From NCBI RefSeq assembly GCF_043642205.1, contig NZ_JBHZSG010000011.1, forward strand, positions 1-64,000: a DNA stretch of 64,000 nt, written 5' to 3'. Positions within the stretch are counted from its first letter, which is position 1; each line of letters begins with the position of its first letter. The notes beneath the pieces were generated by a model, which did not search any database, was not told the origin of the DNA, and worked only from the letters and a program-made list of their open reading frames with translations. This DNA comes from Thalassotalea_A litorea. GTDB lineage: Bacteria > Pseudomonadota > Gammaproteobacteria > Enterobacterales > Alteromonadaceae. Of the stretch, positions 24,799 through 32,817 are shown piece after piece. A program made the position numbers and the translations under genes.

Positions 24799-25926
24799 TT
24801 AGGCTTGTGGTAGAACTAAATACTTCTCACTCGTAGCTTGTTTGGCATAGGCGCCTAACGATTCCAGTTGTAATACTTGCGCTAGTGACACCTGGTGTGT
24901 GTAGTGACTAGCAAATGTCGTTGTAATTTCAGCGGCAACCCGTTTACGCATGGCTATCGTGGTTTCCGTTCCTAGTTTGCCTAATACGTTAAATAACAAG
25001 AAACCGTTAACCCCCCAGGCAAAACCGAAGTTACGATTAAGGGTAATCGGGCCTCGGTCTAGAGCACCATAAATATACACTTGTTTATAGGTATCAGAGC
25101 CATAGACGCTGTGCTCGGTCAAATTGCGAGATGCTGCCGCTTCCATACACGTCAGGATGTCGCTTGCTAACTTACCACCACCGATTGGATCAAAGGCGAT
25201 AGTGGCTCCAGTTTCGATTAGTGCAGCGGTTAATTCAGCATAAAAGCTGTCGCTACTCGAATTAACCACGTATTTAGCCCCCATATTGCGTAGTAATGTT
25301 TCTTGTTCTGGCTTACGTACAATGTTGACTAAGTCAATGCCATCAGCGATACAAATGCGGTTTAGCATTTGGCCAAGGTTTGAAGCGGCAGCAGCATGAA
25401 CAATCGCCGAATGGCCTTCAGTACGCATGGTTTCCACCATTGCTAAAGCGGTAAGCGGATTCACAAAAGATGAAGCACCTTCTATTGCGCTGGTACCTGA
25501 CTGAAGTTCTAAACAATTTTCTACGTTAGCGCACAGGTACTGACGAAATGTACCACCACCGATTACCGCAACCGTTTTCCCCATCAAAGCTTGAGCATCA
25601 ACTGAGGAACCAGCAGCAACAACAGTCCCTGCGCCCTCGTTACCAACAGGTATAGATTTACCAACACGAGCTTTTACAGACAACATATTTTGAGCAGGTA
25701 CTTTGGCGCTGATCACCGGGTTATGTTCGTTACCTGTCTGGCGAGCCGTTGTCATGTCAGCTGCTGCAAACATAACGGCTAGATCCGAGGGATTAATTGG
25801 CGCCGCTTCAATCCGAATTACCACTTCATCGGCACCGGGTTGCGGGATCTCGATATTTTTAAGTGCGAGTTGCAGTGTATTGTCTTCACTAATGGTGGAA
25901 GTCAGTTGTAAATTCGTATCTGGCAT
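24799..25926 (-). CDS. Zinc-free MDR-family alcohol dehydrogenase / quinone oxidoreductase-like protein
   Basis: A 375-residue medium-chain dehydrogenase/reductase, somewhat longer than the usual 320-345. The N-terminal GroES-like domain has EIPQPGADEVVIRIEAAPINPSDLAV and VGNEGAGTVVAAG; a nucleotide-binding fold follows, with AIVHAAAASNLGQM replacing the standard GxGGVG. The usual catalytic zinc cysteine and GHE are missing. The start is placed at ATG 25926 because GGAG sits 9 bases before it; ATG 25941 has no ribosome site. The substrate is unknown. Confidence 0.8.
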   Translation of the reverse strand: MPDTNLQLTSTISEDNTLQLALKNIEIPQPGADEVVIRIEAAPINPSDLAVMFAAADMTTARQTGNEHNPVISAKVPAQNMLSVKARVGKSIPVGNEGAGTVVAAGSSVDAQALMGKTVAVIGGGTFRQYLCANVENCLELQSGTSAIEGASSFVNPLTALAMVETMRTEGHSAIVHAAAASNLGQMLNRICIADGIDLVNIVRKPEQETLLRNMGAKYVVNSSSDSFYAELTAALIETGATIAFDPIGGGKLASDILTCMEAAASRNLTEHSVYGSDTYKQVYIYGALDRGPITLNRNFGFAWGVNGFLLFNVLGKLGTETTIAMRKRVAAEITTTFASHYTHQVSLAQVLQLESLGAYAKQATSEKYLVLPQA

Positions 25927-26336
25927 AGGGTTTTGCTCCATAAAATATATTGACCAAATTAGGTGTTTTGAAACACAGCAACCTATAGTTGCAAACTATA
26001 AATGGCGGTAGTTTTTATTCGCAAGCATCCATCAACAAACCGTTTATTATCGCTCTGTAAAAACGTCACAATGTTTAGGCGAGCTTAAACTGGCTAATGG
26101 TTTTTGGAGCAGGGTTGCTCAAGGTATAGAACGTTCAATGGATATATTCAAACATCTGAACCTAACCTTAAAAACTTGTGAAGCTTTTCGCTCTTTGTTC
26201 AGGGAACAATCGATACTAAGGTAAAAATTCTTTTTTTTAGTTTTAAAAATCGCCAACAAGTGTTTAAATAATGAGCAGGATGTTTTTAACCGTCTATTAA
26301 TAATAAGAAAATACTCAATTGAAAAGGGGAAGTCCG
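25927..26336. other. Intergenic region, divergent promoters
   Basis: About 410 bases between the divergent dehydrogenase and membrane-protein genes. AT-rich with several T and A runs (for example 26228-26240). I see no gene, repeat or convincing hairpin. Confidence 0.4.
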
Positions 26337-26774
26337 ATGGCGAATAGTAATAATGAACTCCTGATAGAAAACGAAAACCTATTCCGATCTCTCGTCTGTG
26401 CACCTGTTGCTGTTTGGTTTGTTTTACTTGCGGCCAATTCAGTAATGACATCAGGTATGATCATTTTCCAGATTATATTTGTGTTATTGGCTATCTATTT
26501 CACTCTCAGTTCGCTTGCATATGCGTCTTATTATACCAATGAGCGATATCAGGGTGACGCTAAACCCTTTTTTAATAATCAAAACCTTGCAAAATGTCTG
26601 ATTCATTGTCTTCTTACACTGGTATTTGCAACCCTTGCGTACCAAACAGTAACCGGTGATGCTCACCTTGTTTTTAAAGTAGTGTCCGTGGTGCTGGCAT
26701 TATATTTTTCCCTGTCATTTATTGCATACGGGGCTTACTATACAAATGACCTATGTGAAAGTGACGCTCACTGA
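26337..26774 (+). CDS. Small membrane protein made of two repeated halves
   Basis: A 145-residue hydrophobic protein of unknown function with about four transmembrane segments. It contains an internal duplication: FVLLAIYFTLSSLAYASYYTN (first half, followed by ERYQGDA) closely matches VVLALYFSLSFIAYGAYYTND (second half, followed by LCESDA). The start is ATG 26337 with AAGGGGA at 26324-26330. Monocistronic, with long non-coding sequence on both sides. Confidence 0.65.
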   Translation: MANSNNELLIENENLFRSLVCAPVAVWFVLLAANSVMTSGMIIFQIIFVLLAIYFTLSSLAYASYYTNERYQGDAKPFFNNQNLAKCLIHCLLTLVFATLAYQTVTGDAHLVFKVVSVVLALYFSLSFIAYGAYYTNDLCESDAH

Positions 26775-27263
26775 TCTGATTTAACAAGATTTAGCATCTT
26801 TGCATTTTACTGAAGTATTTTGAGGATATTATACTTAGGGCTTGATGCGCTCTTGGCTTGAATTTCTGACTCTCATTATTGCTTGCGTCAGAACTCTTTA
26901 AGGAGTTTTCTGGAACCACGAATGCCACTAATAGCAGGGATTTAAAGGGGCTCCCCTGACCTCAGCCGTAACGCGTTGCTATGTTGAGCGAGTTGATTTA
27001 GATGATATCGCGTAAACAGGATAAATCTTCTGATATGCCAGCTAAACAGTTAAAATTCTGTCTGCGGTTAATTAATCGTTGTATTTGTTAAGGCTGAACC
27101 GTATCAGTGACACCTAAGGCCGTGAAATTCGTTTATTTAATTTTGCTAAAACGCTAGTAAATAGCGGTAATCTAAGTGTAAAAAATTATTAATACTTACC
27201 CTAACTGGAGGTAAATCGTCTAAAAGTTGCATATGCTTTAAGTAATGCAAGGGAGGGATTCGA
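26775..27263. other. Non-coding stretch of about 490 bases
   Basis: No supported gene. A short GC palindrome, AGGGGCTCCCCT, lies near 26946, without a T-run. The 3' part ends with the strong ribosome site GGAGGGA for the GTG start at 27264. Otherwise unremarkable. Confidence 0.4.
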
Positions 27264-28448
27264 GTGCCGAAAATCATTAGATACCAATTCAACCTTATGA
27301 CCTTAGCGGTGTTTTTTCTCATCCTGGGAGGTTGCAGTTCTGCTCCCAACATTGATTCACAACCAACGCCATTATCAATCTTGCTGCACAGCGATACTTT
27401 TCCTGGGCACAAACACGTTAAACTTATCGATGAAAGCGAAATATTTGCCCTTAGTGACGATATGAAAGCGTTCGCCCATGGGCACCTGTTATGGATAGAA
27501 GAGCCTAAAATAAGAGCCGAAGCCTTACTGCGAAAGCTTTTTAATCGAACGCCCTCCGGGCTGGTATACGCTCAAGGGGCAAATTTAACCGCCCAGCAAA
27601 CTTTCTCTGAGCAATCAGCAAATTGCTTATCACTGACAATACTTGCCTATGCACTTGCCCACGAAGTTAATCTTTCGGTGAATTTTCAAGAAGTTAAAAT
27701 CCCCGAATATTGGGTCAGGGATGGTGATTATAACTTGTTAAGCCGGCATGTAAATTTAGTGGTTACTGGTGATAGGAAAACCCAATATCAGCGTCTTTGG
27801 GGTGGACAACTTACGACAATAGATTTTGATCCACTTGTAGTGAAAAAACATTTTGACAAAGAGGTGATTTCAAAGCGAAGAGTAACGGCGATGTTTTACA
27901 ATAATATCGGGGCGAATGCGCTAACATCAGGCAATTATGATGAGGCCTATGCAAATTTCAAAAAATCTATCGAAGTTGATAAAGGATTTAGCGCTGTTTG
28001 GGGCAATCTGGGCTATCTGTACAAAGCCCATGGATTAATTAGTTTAGCAAAAGGGAGTTATTTGAAAGCCATTGAACAAGATTCTGATAACTATAACGCT
28101 TGGACAAATTTAGGGATTCTTCTTAAAGAACAAGGGCAAACAAAAGAGGCTGAACAGATTGCGCAATTTATAGAAAGGGTAAGAGTTAAAAACCCCTATT
28201 ATCATGCTGTTTTAGGGGATGAGGCCTATCACAATGGTCACTATCAACAAGCAATCAAACATTTTGAAAAAGCAAGTGACATGCAACCAAGGGAACACGA
28301 GTTCTATTTTGGTTTAGCTAAAAGCTACTTCAAATTAGGAGATTATGATCGAAGTGAAAAATATATGAGTATGGCGAAAGGGCAGGCTAATTTCCCTGAT
28401 ATAGAGCGTAAGTATGCACAGAAGCTGAAGCTACTTAGTACATTGTAA
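27264..28448 (+). CDS. Lipoprotein with transglutaminase-like Cys/His region and TPR repeats
   Basis: A 394-residue predicted lipoprotein with lipobox LGGC (Cys24). Residues about 95-170 contain SANCLSLTILAYALAHEVNL and, later, LLSRHVNLVVTG, a Cys...His arrangement like transglutaminase/cysteine-protease-like folds. The C-terminal half has at least three TPR units (NNIGANALTSGNYDEAYANFKKSIEVD; WGNLGYLYKAHGLISLAKGSYLKAI; AWTNLGILLKEQGQTKEAEQIA; and another near the end). GTG start behind GGAGGGA. An M28 peptidase gene follows after 4 bases. The function is not known; a peptide or cell-wall processing role is only inference. Confidence 0.7.
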   Translation: MPKIIRYQFNLMTLAVFFLILGGCSSAPNIDSQPTPLSILLHSDTFPGHKHVKLIDESEIFALSDDMKAFAHGHLLWIEEPKIRAEALLRKLFNRTPSGLVYAQGANLTAQQTFSEQSANCLSLTILAYALAHEVNLSVNFQEVKIPEYWVRDGDYNLLSRHVNLVVTGDRKTQYQRLWGGQLTTIDFDPLVVKKHFDKEVISKRRVTAMFYNNIGANALTSGNYDEAYANFKKSIEVDKGFSAVWGNLGYLYKAHGLISLAKGSYLKAIEQDSDNYNAWTNLGILLKEQGQTKEAEQIAQFIERVRVKNPYYHAVLGDEAYHNGHYQQAIKHFEKASDMQPREHEFYFGLAKSYFKLGDYDRSEKYMSMAKGQANFPDIERKYAQKLKLLSTL

Positions 28449-28452
28449 ATTC

Positions 28453-29364
28453 ATGGTGTTTTCTCGAATTCAATGGTTTATGGTTGTCGTTTTACTGGCT
28501 AGCAGAAGTAGTTATTCCTGCAACGATTCTGGTGAAGTCGCCTGGCAGCATCTGCAGATATTAGGCAGTAGTGACATGGCTGGACGAGGTCCAGGACAGG
28601 CGGGACATATTTTGGCGCAAGCGTATATATCTCAAACCTGGGAGAGGCTGGGAAACTCGCAACTAGTTCGGCATGATTTTCACTATACTAGCGGCTTGGT
28701 GAGCAAGACTGGAACTAATTGGCTGTTATTTGTCCCCGCGCAGGTGACTACCAATAGTTACATGATTATCGCAGCACATTACGATCATTTGGGCAAAAAG
28801 GGAACTAACGTATATTTTGGTGCGGATGATAATGCATCAGGCACCGCCGCTTTATTAGCTCTGTCGGAATGTTTTTCTGAACACGAGTTTTATCACAACT
28901 TAGTTTACATTGCTTTTGATCGAGAAGAACAAGGATTAAAAGGCGCTAGTGCTTTTGTAAGAAATTATCCGCATATTATTAAAAATACGCGCATTATGGT
29001 TAACTTGGACATGATAGCCCATGGGGCACGGAATTCTCACTATTGGTTAACCGGGACTAAAAGGTGGCAGCAATTTCAAGAAGTTGTTGAAAATACTAAT
29101 AGAGATGTGGACATCCCATTCAAGCCTCGTCGACATCTATCCTTAAGGTCAGATTCGATGTTAAACACCAGAATAGACCTGCATAAAGCCAGCGACCATT
29201 ATGAGTTTTATAAGGCCGGGGTGCCATACCTTTTCATTACCGGTGATAACCATATGCATTATCATACGCCTGCAGATACAATATCAACGATTGACCAAAA
29301 TTTTTATCGCTCCGGCGTCAAATCAATTGCCACACTTATTAATTATTTAGATACCGATTTATAA
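28453..29364 (+). CDS. M28 family zinc aminopeptidase, exported
   Basis: A 303-residue peptidase with an N-terminal signal peptide. All five expected zinc ligands and catalytic residues of M28 are visible in order: His in AAHYDH, bridging Asp in GADDNASG, catalytic Glu and ligand in DREEQG, Asp in NLDMIAHG and His in YHTPADT. It therefore looks active, probably removing N-terminal residues from peptides in the periplasm or outside the cell. It is 4 bases downstream of the TPR lipoprotein, so the two are one operon. Confidence 0.9.
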   Translation: MVFSRIQWFMVVVLLASRSSYSCNDSGEVAWQHLQILGSSDMAGRGPGQAGHILAQAYISQTWERLGNSQLVRHDFHYTSGLVSKTGTNWLLFVPAQVTTNSYMIIAAHYDHLGKKGTNVYFGADDNASGTAALLALSECFSEHEFYHNLVYIAFDREEQGLKGASAFVRNYPHIIKNTRIMVNLDMIAHGARNSHYWLTGTKRWQQFQEVVENTNRDVDIPFKPRRHLSLRSDSMLNTRIDLHKASDHYEFYKAGVPYLFITGDNHMHYHTPADTISTIDQNFYRSGVKSIATLINYLDTDL

Positions 29365-29626
29365 CTCTGATATGACATCCGAAAAACAATCAACACTAAG
29401 TAAGTGTGTATAAAGAATATAAGCCTTCGACTTTATACTACTTTTATTAATAAACACTTATGGCGCAACTACCTTTGAAACTAAAATCCGTTATAATAGT
29501 TAGTCAACTCGTTAGGGGCTATTTTTTGCTGTTGTGTTGTACATAAGTAAAACCTAGTCTTTCTGGTTTTGAGTTTTTTCAATCTTTATACCGATTGTAT
29601 GTCGGTTGTTATCCAAGAGGCGTAGA

Positions 29627-30193
29627 ATGGATAAAAAATTTATAAGTGCTCAAGAACTTCTCGAAGATTCTTTCCGCGTTGCCGCACAAGTTTTTGAAGA
29701 CGGTTTCCGTCCACAGTTTATTGTCGGGATTTGGCGCGGCGGCGCCCCAATTGGGATCGCCGTTCAAGAGTATTTTGATTTCAAACAGGTAGAAACGGAC
29801 CATATTGCCGTGCGTACATCGTCCTACTACGGCATAAATAAACAATCTAAAGAGATCAAAGTGCATGGTTTGCATTATTTGATCGAAAATGCCAATGCTG
29901 ATGATGGTTTACTGATTGTAGATGATGTATTTGATTCAGGTCGAAGCATCGACGCACTAATCAAACAAATTCAAGAACTTATGAGATTAAATACGCCAAA
30001 GGATATTCGTATTGCTTGTCCATGGTATAAGCCTCAAAACTCGAAAGTAGATATAAAACCGAATTATTATGTACATGATTCTGATGAGTGGCTTGTTTTC
30101 CCTCATGAGTTATCTGGACTAACCCCGGACGAGATTATTAACGGCAAGTCAGATTTGGTTAATATTATGGATCTGCTAGTTGAAAAAAAATAA
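29627..30193 (+). CDS. Phosphoribosyltransferase, hypoxanthine/xanthine type (COG2236-like)
   Basis: A 188-residue type I phosphoribosyltransferase. The PRPP-binding loop GLLIVDDVFDSGRSI is at about 101-115 and the pyrophosphate-binding segment FIVGIWRGGAPIGI at about 29-42. Family likeness suggests purine-base salvage, but the base-recognition hood is not diagnostic by eye and it is not the standard E. coli Hpt or Gpt. The start is ATG 29627 with AAGAGG at 29615-29620. A strong hairpin with a T-run follows the stop. Confidence 0.82.
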   Translation: MDKKFISAQELLEDSFRVAAQVFEDGFRPQFIVGIWRGGAPIGIAVQEYFDFKQVETDHIAVRTSSYYGINKQSKEIKVHGLHYLIENANADDGLLIVDDVFDSGRSIDALIKQIQELMRLNTPKDIRIACPWYKPQNSKVDIKPNYYVHDSDEWLVFPHELSGLTPDEIINGKSDLVNIMDLLVEKK

Positions 30194-30216
30194 CGTTACC
30201 ATACTAAGTTAAACTA

Positions 30217-30242
30217 AAAGGAAACTCAGGTTTCCTTTTTTT
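30217..30242 (+). terminator. Terminator that abuts the next start codon
   Basis: AAAGGAAAC (30217-30225) pairs with GTTTCCTTT (30230-30238) around TCAG, followed by a T-run to 30242. The ATG of the next gene begins at 30243. The only Shine-Dalgarno-like sequence (AAGGA) is inside the 5' arm of the hairpin. Confidence 0.85.
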
Positions 30243-30716
30243 ATGCTCGATCATCAATTTAAACCGTTGACCTGGTTTCAAGCGACTGTTGTTCCGGGTT
30301 ACCAAATAGCATCGGGGCTCGCTAAAGATAATCCTTTTGGCGATGGCAGCCTATGCCTGCAGCTTCCGCTGTTTTGCCAAGCAGGCCTGCCATTTAAGCG
30401 AATCTATCCAGGTACATTAAATTTGGACATAAGCCCATTTCGAATCCAATGGATAGACTATTGGTATTGTGTTCACCAATTAAAGTGGCATCCACAATTT
30501 GCAGCTGAATCTTTTGCGTTTTGCCCTTGCAAACTAGACGTTTGCGACAATTATTATCAAGGGTTTGTTTACTACCCCCTACCAGAAACGAAATTAGGTC
30601 ACCACCATAACCCTGCAATTGTCGAGGTGATTAGTGAGTTTATCCCTGACGTTTGTTATCGTGATACCATAAAGGTCAGCTTTCCCAAACAATACATAAA
30701 CGTCATCGATGAATAA
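30243..30716 (+). CDS. Uncharacterised protein resembling CTP-dependent riboflavin kinases (RibK-like)
   Basis: A 157-residue protein I cannot name with certainty. The segment GYQIASGLAKDN..., with GDGSLCLQLP and then GLPFKRIYPGTLNLDI (about 50-65), follows the order and spacing of archaeal RibK (DUF120) proteins: G-x-A-S-G, G-x-x-x-V/L-x-L, and G-F-x-x-Y-P-G-T-L-N-V. This is a pattern match by eye only. It overlaps the methyltransferase start by 8 bases. The start is doubtful because a terminator lies directly before ATG 30243; TTG 30267 is an alternative. Confidence 0.6.
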   Translation: MLDHQFKPLTWFQATVVPGYQIASGLAKDNPFGDGSLCLQLPLFCQAGLPFKRIYPGTLNLDISPFRIQWIDYWYCVHQLKWHPQFAAESFAFCPCKLDVCDNYYQGFVYYPLPETKLGHHHNPAIVEVISEFIPDVCYRDTIKVSFPKQYINVIDE

Positions 30717-31359
30717 TCACGAACACTGGCAACAGGTGTTTGCCAATAAATCAGCACAACAAATGAGCTGGTCTCAGTCGGCTGACGATGCCACATTCCT
30801 GGCCTTTAAGCGCCTTGGTTTGCCTATGTCGGCCCATATCGTAGAAGCCGGTTGTGGTATTTCTGAGTGGTCTGCTAAGGCGTTAGATGACGGGTATCAG
30901 CATCTTACCCTCATTGATATCTCCAAACGAGCATTAGAGCACCTGATGAAAGAGCATAAGAATCGACAGCTTGAGAATCAAGCCTGTCGGTATCTTGAAC
31001 TGGATTTAAGCGTGGCAGATTCACATAAGCTTTCAGACCTTCAGAATTCGGTTGATTGCTGGATAGACCGGGCGGTATTTCACTTTATGACAAGTCGCGC
31101 AGAAAAGCTGAACTACATCAACAAGCTTTCGTCATGTTTAAAAAAACAAGGCACCGTTGTTCTGGCGACATTTTCCGAGAACGGGCCGGAAAAATGCTCG
31201 AATCTACCGGTGCAACGTTACAGCCATGAACAACTGTTACAGTTTTTGGAAACTTCCGAATTTGGCGCTTTTAAATGCCTGGACCACTGGCAACAAGAAC
31301 ACACCACACCATGGGGAGCGCCTCAGAGTTTTAACTGGTGGATTATCCAACGGCTTTGA
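30709..31359 (+). CDS. Class I SAM-dependent methyltransferase
   Basis: A 216-residue methyltransferase. The SAM-binding motif VEAGCGISEW is at about 45-54, the acidic strand LTLIDISKRALEHL follows, and FENGPEKCSNLPVQRYS lies near the C-terminus. The general pattern (a W-x-x-x-F/Y start and a DR-A-x-F-H/HF-M segment) resembles thiopurine/tellurite-type methyltransferases. It overlaps the preceding RibK-like gene by 8 bases, so the two are translationally coupled. The substrate is unknown. Confidence 0.83.
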   Translation: MNNHEHWQQVFANKSAQQMSWSQSADDATFLAFKRLGLPMSAHIVEAGCGISEWSAKALDDGYQHLTLIDISKRALEHLMKEHKNRQLENQACRYLELDLSVADSHKLSDLQNSVDCWIDRAVFHFMTSRAEKLNYINKLSSCLKKQGTVVLATFSENGPEKCSNLPVQRYSHEQLLQFLETSEFGAFKCLDHWQQEHTTPWGAPQSFNWWIIQRL

Positions 31360-31553
31360 TAGTTTTACTGGTTTGCGGGTTACTTATAAAGATTTCAGTT
31401 GATATCTTGTTTATCACCAATTAACTGCTCATAAAATTTGAAAATATCCTGTTTCCTTATATGGTTAGGTAATAGGGTAAGAATAATTTGAACGGCTTAA
31501 AACATTATTCTTGTCCGTAATTTTTGTATTCCTTAAAGCAAATTACAATAATA

Positions 31554-32180
31554 ATGACGGTAACCAGCACTACAACACCTAAAATACTTGCTTGTCGAGA
31601 ATGCGACAACCTGATGCCTTATCCTGCTTTGGTTGAGGGGCAGCAGGCTCGTTGCAAGCAATGCCATCATATTTTGTTATACCGAAAACCCAACCCAATA
31701 AACCGTAGCATCGCCATCTCAATTGCCGGCCTTATATTAGCGATCCCAGCAATTTATTTGCCAATAATGTCGATGAAGATGTTCAGCATAAGTAGTACGG
31801 TTAGTTTATCTTCAGCGGTATATTCGCTCTGGCTAAATGAATTATATTTTGTCGCTCTGGTTACCTGTTTTTTTTGCATACTCGCACCAATTGGTAAGCT
31901 GATCATCGCGTTGACTCTGGGTATTCAGGTTAAAACGAATCAGTTCAAGCGTCCAAGCTATATGCCGCTCATCAGGTTTTACCAAAGAATCGACAGTTGG
32001 GAAATGCTAGAAGTGTTTATGATTGGCATACTCGTTTCCATTTTTAAACTCAGAGCCGATGCAGATTTGTTTTTCGATTTAGGCCTGGTTAGTTACATCC
32101 TTTTCATGCTTTGTATCGTTGCATTAAAACTCAGTTTTGATAAAGAATTACTGTGGAACAAGGTGGTTGTCGATGATTAA
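31554..32180 (+). CDS. PqiA/LetA-type membrane protein, first half
   Basis: A 208-residue inner-membrane protein. The N-terminus has a zinc-ribbon pair (CRECD and CKQCH), followed by about four transmembrane segments with PAIYLPIMSMKMFS and RIDSWEMLEVFMIGILVSIFKL, all typical of PqiA domains. In E. coli LetA (YebS) and PqiA are single proteins with two such modules; here the modules are separate genes. ATG 31554 is used because it directly precedes the zinc ribbon; TTG 31524 is possible. Its stop overlaps the second-half gene. It is part of an envelope lipid-transport operon with the MCE protein. Confidence 0.88.
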   Translation: MTVTSTTTPKILACRECDNLMPYPALVEGQQARCKQCHHILLYRKPNPINRSIAISIAGLILAIPAIYLPIMSMKMFSISSTVSLSSAVYSLWLNELYFVALVTCFFCILAPIGKLIIALTLGIQVKTNQFKRPSYMPLIRFYQRIDSWEMLEVFMIGILVSIFKLRADADLFFDLGLVSYILFMLCIVALKLSFDKELLWNKVVVDD

Positions 32181-32817
32181 TATTGATGCCATTGATTTTT
32201 CCCAAAGTGGCAAATCAAATCACCTTGCCACCTGCGACACCTGTCATTGGGTCAACCCATATAAGCAGGCACAGGAGAATGTCTGTCAACGGTGTAACGC
32301 TGCGCTCCAACAGCGTAAGCCCTTTGCTTTTCAAAAAACTCTGGCGCTAACCCTTTGTTCAATCATTGCTTTTTTTCCAGCCAACCTATACCCGATAATG
32401 ACTATTTTGCAATTTGGTAAAGGCCAGGGGGATACGATACTTTCCGGTACTTTATATATGTTTCAAAATGGCATGATACCAATCGCTGCCATTGTATTTA
32501 TCGCAAGCTTCATTTTTCCCTTAGCAAAAATTATTGGCCTGGTTTACCTGCTGTATTCGGTAAAGTTTCGTTCTGGAACTTCCCGCAAACATCGCACCCA
32601 TATGTATCGGTACATTGAAATGTTTGGACCATGGTCAATGTTAGATGTATTTGTGGTGGCTGTTCTTGTGTCCTTGGTTGAGATTGGTAATGTCCTGGAA
32701 GTGGTTGCCGGTCCCGGTGCAACAGCGTTTGGGATCATGGTGATCCTGAGTATATTTGCAGCGGCCAGTTTTGATTCTAAGATGTTATGGGATGGGCAGG
32801 GCACTGATGAGCGATAA
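32173..32817 (+). CDS. PqiA/LetA-type membrane protein, second half
   Basis: A 214-residue partner of the preceding gene with the same architecture: zinc ribbon CDTCH and CQRCN, then FFPANLYPIMTILQFG and RYIEMFGPWSMLDVFVVAVLVSLVEIGN across four membrane segments. It overlaps the first half by 8 bases and the MCE gene by 11 bases, so the three are tightly coupled. Together the two products would equal one two-module LetA. Confidence 0.88.
   Translation: MINIDAIDFSQSGKSNHLATCDTCHWVNPYKQAQENVCQRCNAALQQRKPFAFQKTLALTLCSIIAFFPANLYPIMTILQFGKGQGDTILSGTLYMFQNGMIPIAAIVFIASFIFPLAKIIGLVYLLYSVKFRSGTSRKHRTHMYRYIEMFGPWSMLDVFVVAVLVSLVEIGNVLEVVAGPGATAFGIMVILSIFAAASFDSKMLWDGQGTDER

Noticed and set aside
23037..24800. 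A CRISPR array
   Set aside because: The units are direct tandem copies of 53-54 bases without unique spacers, and no cas genes are present.
26119..26451. A 110-codon minus-strand frame in the dehydrogenase/membrane-protein gap
   Set aside because: It overlaps the start of the membrane protein at 26337, has low-complexity AT-driven composition and no ribosome site.
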